Shown one piece after another: positions 59,627-64,000 of a stretch of 64,000 bases of DNA. Origin of the DNA: Roseomonas marmotae (lineage in GTDB: Bacteria; Pseudomonadota; Alphaproteobacteria; Acetobacterales; Acetobacteraceae); the NCBI RefSeq assembly GCF_017654485.1, contig NZ_CP061091.1:393501-457500 (forward strand), given 5' to 3'. A program made the translations under genes and the position numbers. Numbering within the stretch: the first letter of the stretch is position 1; the number at the start of each line of letters is the position of its first letter. The notes under the pieces are model-generated. The model was not told where the DNA came from. It saw nothing but the letters and a program-made list of their open reading frames with translations, and did not search any database.

Positions 59627-60946
59627 GGGACTGTCAGGAATTTCGTGTGTGGCGGGGCATAGTAGGGAAGAAGGAGACCCCCTATGGCCCGACGGAAAGA
59701 GCCGCGGATCCCGGATGCGATCCTGGACCAGTTGCTGGCCGGTGCGGACGCCAGAACGGCCTTCGAGCAGGGCGGCCTGCTGGATGAGCTGAAGAAGGCG
59801 TTCACCGAGCGGGCGCTGAACGCCGAGATGGACCACCACTTGGCCGGAGAGGGTGGTGAAGGCAACAGCCGCAACGGCTATGGCCGGAAGTCGGTGGTCA
59901 CTGACAGTGGCAAGCTGGCGCTGGAGATCCACGCGACCGGCAGGCGAGCTTCGATCCGCAGCTGATCGCCAAGTACCAGCGGCGCTTCCCTGGCTTCGAT
60001 GACAAGGTCATCTCGATGTACGCCCGCGGCATGAGCGCGCGGGAGATCGTGGGCCACCTGCGCGAACTCTACGGCATCGAGGTCTCGCCCGACCTGATCA
60101 GCGCTGTCACGGATGCCGTGCTCGACGAGATCAGCGCCTGGCAGAACCGGCCGCTGGAGCCCGTCTACCGGTGGTGTTCTTCGATGCCCTGCGGGTGAAG
60201 ATCCGGGATGAGGGCCTTGTCCGCAACAAGGCGGTGCACATCGCGCTGGGCGTCCGGGCCGACGGTGGCAAGGAGATCCTGGGCCTGTGGCTGGAGCAGA
60301 ATGAGGGTGCGAAGTTCTGGCTGCGGGTGATGAACGAGCTGCGCGGCCGCGGTGTCGAGGACCTGCTGCTGGCGGTGGTAGACGGGCTGAAGGGCTTCCC
60401 TGAGGCCATCCTGGCAGTGTTCCCGGAGGCCGTGGTGCAGACTTGCATTGTTCACCTCCTGCGCCAGAGCCTGGACTTCGTCGCCTACAAGGACCGCAAG
60501 CCCGTGGCCGCGGCGCTGAAGGCGATCTACCAGGCCGTGGATGCCGCCGCCGCCGAAGCGGCCCTGACTGCCTTTGAAGCAGAATTCTGGGGCCAGAAAT
60601 ATCCCGCCATTGGCCAGAGCTGGCGCCGCGCCTGGACCGAGGTCGTGCCGTTCTACGCATTCAGCGTCGAAATCAGACGGTTCCTCTACACCACCAATGC
60701 CATTGAGGCGCTGAACGCGAAGCTGCGCCGTGCAGTTCGAAGCCGAGGGCACTTCCCCACGGATGAGGCCGCCCTGAAGCTGCTGTTTCTGGTCTTGCAC
60801 CGGGCGGAGAAGGAGTGGACCATGCCGCCGCGGGAATGGTCCATGGCTAAGGCGCAGTTCGCCGTTCTGTTCGGCGAGCGCTTCACTCGCGCCATGGCCT
60901 GAGCATGTTCAACCGCTCCGCCGCACACGAAATTCCTGACAGTCCC
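59627..60946 (+). mobile_element. IS256 family insertion sequence nested in IS66 (1320 bp)
   Basis: The element has 29-bp ends beginning GGGACTGTCAGGAATTTCGT (59627-59655 and, reversed, 60918-60946), with one mismatch. It is flanked by an 8-bp duplication, GCTTGCTC. It carries one Mutator-type transposase gene that contains two frameshifts, so this copy cannot make an intact transposase unless the shifts are sequencing errors. Confidence 0.95.
59684..60902 (+). pseudogene. IS256 family transposase, broken by two frameshifts
   Basis: Mutator-type DDE transposase in three frames. The first part (59684 on, MARRKEPRIPDAILDQLLAG) ends near 59930 by a one-base loss: the DNA reads ATCCACGCGACC where a C-C-G-C-G-C run is expected. 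The second part ([18 protein letters not shown]) runs until about 60166, where another base is missing before FFDALRVKI. The third part holds [23 protein letters not shown] and TTNAIEALNAKLRR, the DDE residues. Intact it would be about 406 aa. The shifts could be sequencing errors. Confidence 0.85.
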
Positions 60947-60954
60947 GCTTGCTC
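60947..60954 (+). repeat. IS256 target-site duplication, right copy (GCTTGCTC)
   Basis: Identical to 59619-59626. It shows one transposition event into the passenger gene and no later rearrangement. Confidence 0.93.
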
Positions 60955-61158
60955 GGCCAGGCGTGCCTTGACCCGCTCCAGCGCCGCCCCGGCCGCCTCC
61001 CGCTCACCCGCCGTTCCTGCACCCGCAATCAACGCCTCGATCTTGCGGAGCCGCTCCCGGAGATCGTCTTCGCCCGCCATCCCCCTCAACCTCCAACCGG
61101 CATGCAGGATAACCGGTACAGACCGCCAGGGCAGCAGGGCACGTCAAGCGCTGAGCTG

Positions 61159-61181
61159 GATGGGGATCAGACGACGGTTAC
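61159..61181 (-). repeat. IS66 right terminal inverted repeat
   Basis: Reversed, it reads GTAACCGTCGTCTGATCCCC, matching the left end with three mismatches in 23. It directly abuts the tRNA-end duplication. Confidence 0.9.
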
Positions 61182-61184
61182 TGT

Positions 61185-61261
<77 letters not shown>

Positions 61262-61309
61262 GTGGTGTGTGTATTTGTGCTGTTTGTTGGATGAACGGTC
61301 CGGCTTGGT

Positions 61310-61428
61310 GGCCCGGCGGCGACCTACTCTCCCGTGCCTTGAGACACAGTACCATGGGCGCTGGGGCGTTTCACGGCCGAGTTCGGGATGGGATCGGGTG
61401 TAGCAGCCTCGCGATGGCCACCGGGCCA
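61310..61428 (-). rRNA. rrf: 5S ribosomal RNA
   Basis: About 119 bases on the minus strand. Recognised segments are CGCGAGGCTGCTACACCCGA, CCCATCCCGAACTCGGCCGT and GTGAAACGCCCCAGCGCC near its centre and ACGGGAGAGTAGGTCGCC at its end. The ends pair as TGGCCCGGTGG with CCGCCGGGCCA. Limits are estimated. It lies between 23S and tRNA-fMet, the usual alphaproteobacterial order. Confidence 0.93.
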
Positions 61429-61565
61429 CCGAGCCGGATCGTTCTCCATTGGCAGCACAGATGCTGATGAATGGGAGTTGGTGATATCTGTATTGAGTGT
61501 TGAGTGAGTGTGTCGCGGTTGGATGCTGCGTGCGGTGTCGTGTTGCCACGACAGCGGTGCAGATG

Positions 61566-64000
<2,435 letters not shown>

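Larger units (their letters stand above)
59315..61080 (-). pseudogene. IS66 passenger gene split by an IS256 element
   Basis: This minus-strand gene reads from ATG 61080 (GGAGG upstream) to 60947 and resumes at 59626 to the stop at 59315. If the nested element and one 8-bp duplication are removed, the frame is continuous, giving a 145-residue protein. The N-terminal half is EDDLRERLRKIEALIAGAGT then a helix, resembling DUF2786-type proteins; the C-terminal half has MPDSWSRQLFVALCRRYGLRPYRYPRQKR. It lies inside the IS66 ends, downstream of tnpC in convergent orientation. Function unknown; no transposase motif is seen. Confidence 0.75.
56857..61181 (+). mobile_element. IS66 family insertion sequence (4325 bp with nested element)
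   Basis: The element carries tnpA, tnpB and tnpC on the plus strand and a small minus-strand passenger gene. Its ends are inverted repeats starting GTAAGCGTCGTCTGA (56857) and, reversed, GTAACCGTCGTCTGA (61181). An 8-bp direct duplication flanks it. Without the nested IS256 copy (1320 bp plus 8-bp duplication) it would be about 2997 bp. It is inserted precisely at the 3' end of the initiator tRNA gene. Confidence 0.93.

Overview
The window is very GC-rich and carries alphaproteobacterial gene orders (tusA-like, HDAC-like, xseB, ispA, dxs, tlyA). It also has an initiator-tRNA/5S/23S cluster, PEP-CTERM proteins, a kaiC-kaiB locus, Bug-type solute receptors and a CoxL-like molybdoenzyme. Together these suggest an Acetobacteraceae bacterium such as Roseomonas or a close relative. 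That placement is inferred from gene content, not from a tree.

Layout. 1-9.9 kb: the aroC 3' end, an unknown protein with a degenerate nuclease-like motif, then a tightly overlapped minus-strand isoprenoid/housekeeping operon (ispA and dxs feed the DXP pathway), a ROK sugar kinase, a GNAT enzyme and a GST. 10-19 kb: zinc-ribbon DinB, an MFS exporter, a secreted lipase-like protein, a sugar acetyltransferase, an M20 amidohydrolase, an HpcH aldolase, a DDAH-like enzyme and an FAD-linked 2-hydroxyacid dehydrogenase. 19.2-25 kb: a CHRD/PEP-CTERM protein, a VOC protein, and a translationally coupled kaiC-kaiB-kaiB2-hybrid histidine kinase operon, a kaiA-less clock or timer. 25-35.5 kb: DUF1028, YjbH, two VOC genes divergent from an HxlR regulator, a Bug receptor, peptidase T, an SMP-30 protein and an orphan CoxL-like large subunit. 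35.6-42.8 kb: pfkB, an ETHE1-like metallo-hydrolase, trxC, an SGNH protein, rnd, aspS and eipB. 42.8-51.7 kb: a TPR protein, a PEP-CTERM protein behind a near-consensus sigma-54 promoter, an asparaginase-family enzyme with an altered active site, an SH3 lipoprotein, addA without a neighbouring addB, and chaC. 51.9-56.7 kb: a ytcA-mdtN-mdtO-mdtP type tripartite efflux operon.

56.8-61.2 kb is a nested transposon. An IS66 element (56857-61181) has near-perfect terminal repeats and an 8-bp target duplication, and it sits exactly on the 3' end of the initiator tRNA gene. Inside it, an IS256-type element (59627-60946, its own 8-bp duplication) splits a small minus-strand passenger gene. The IS256 transposase itself is broken by two frameshifts. 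The rest is the 3' part of an rRNA operon on the minus strand: partial 23S, 5S, tRNA-fMet. Its likely original terminator (56795-56831) is now about 4.3 kb from the tRNA.

Most interesting points: the four-gene Kai timer with a coiled-coil KaiC tail, two KaiB proteins and a hybrid kinase; the sigma-54 promoter of a PEP-CTERM gene; and the nested insertion at the initiator tRNA with a disrupted IS66 passenger. Homology calls rest on recognised motifs and gene order; no database search was run.
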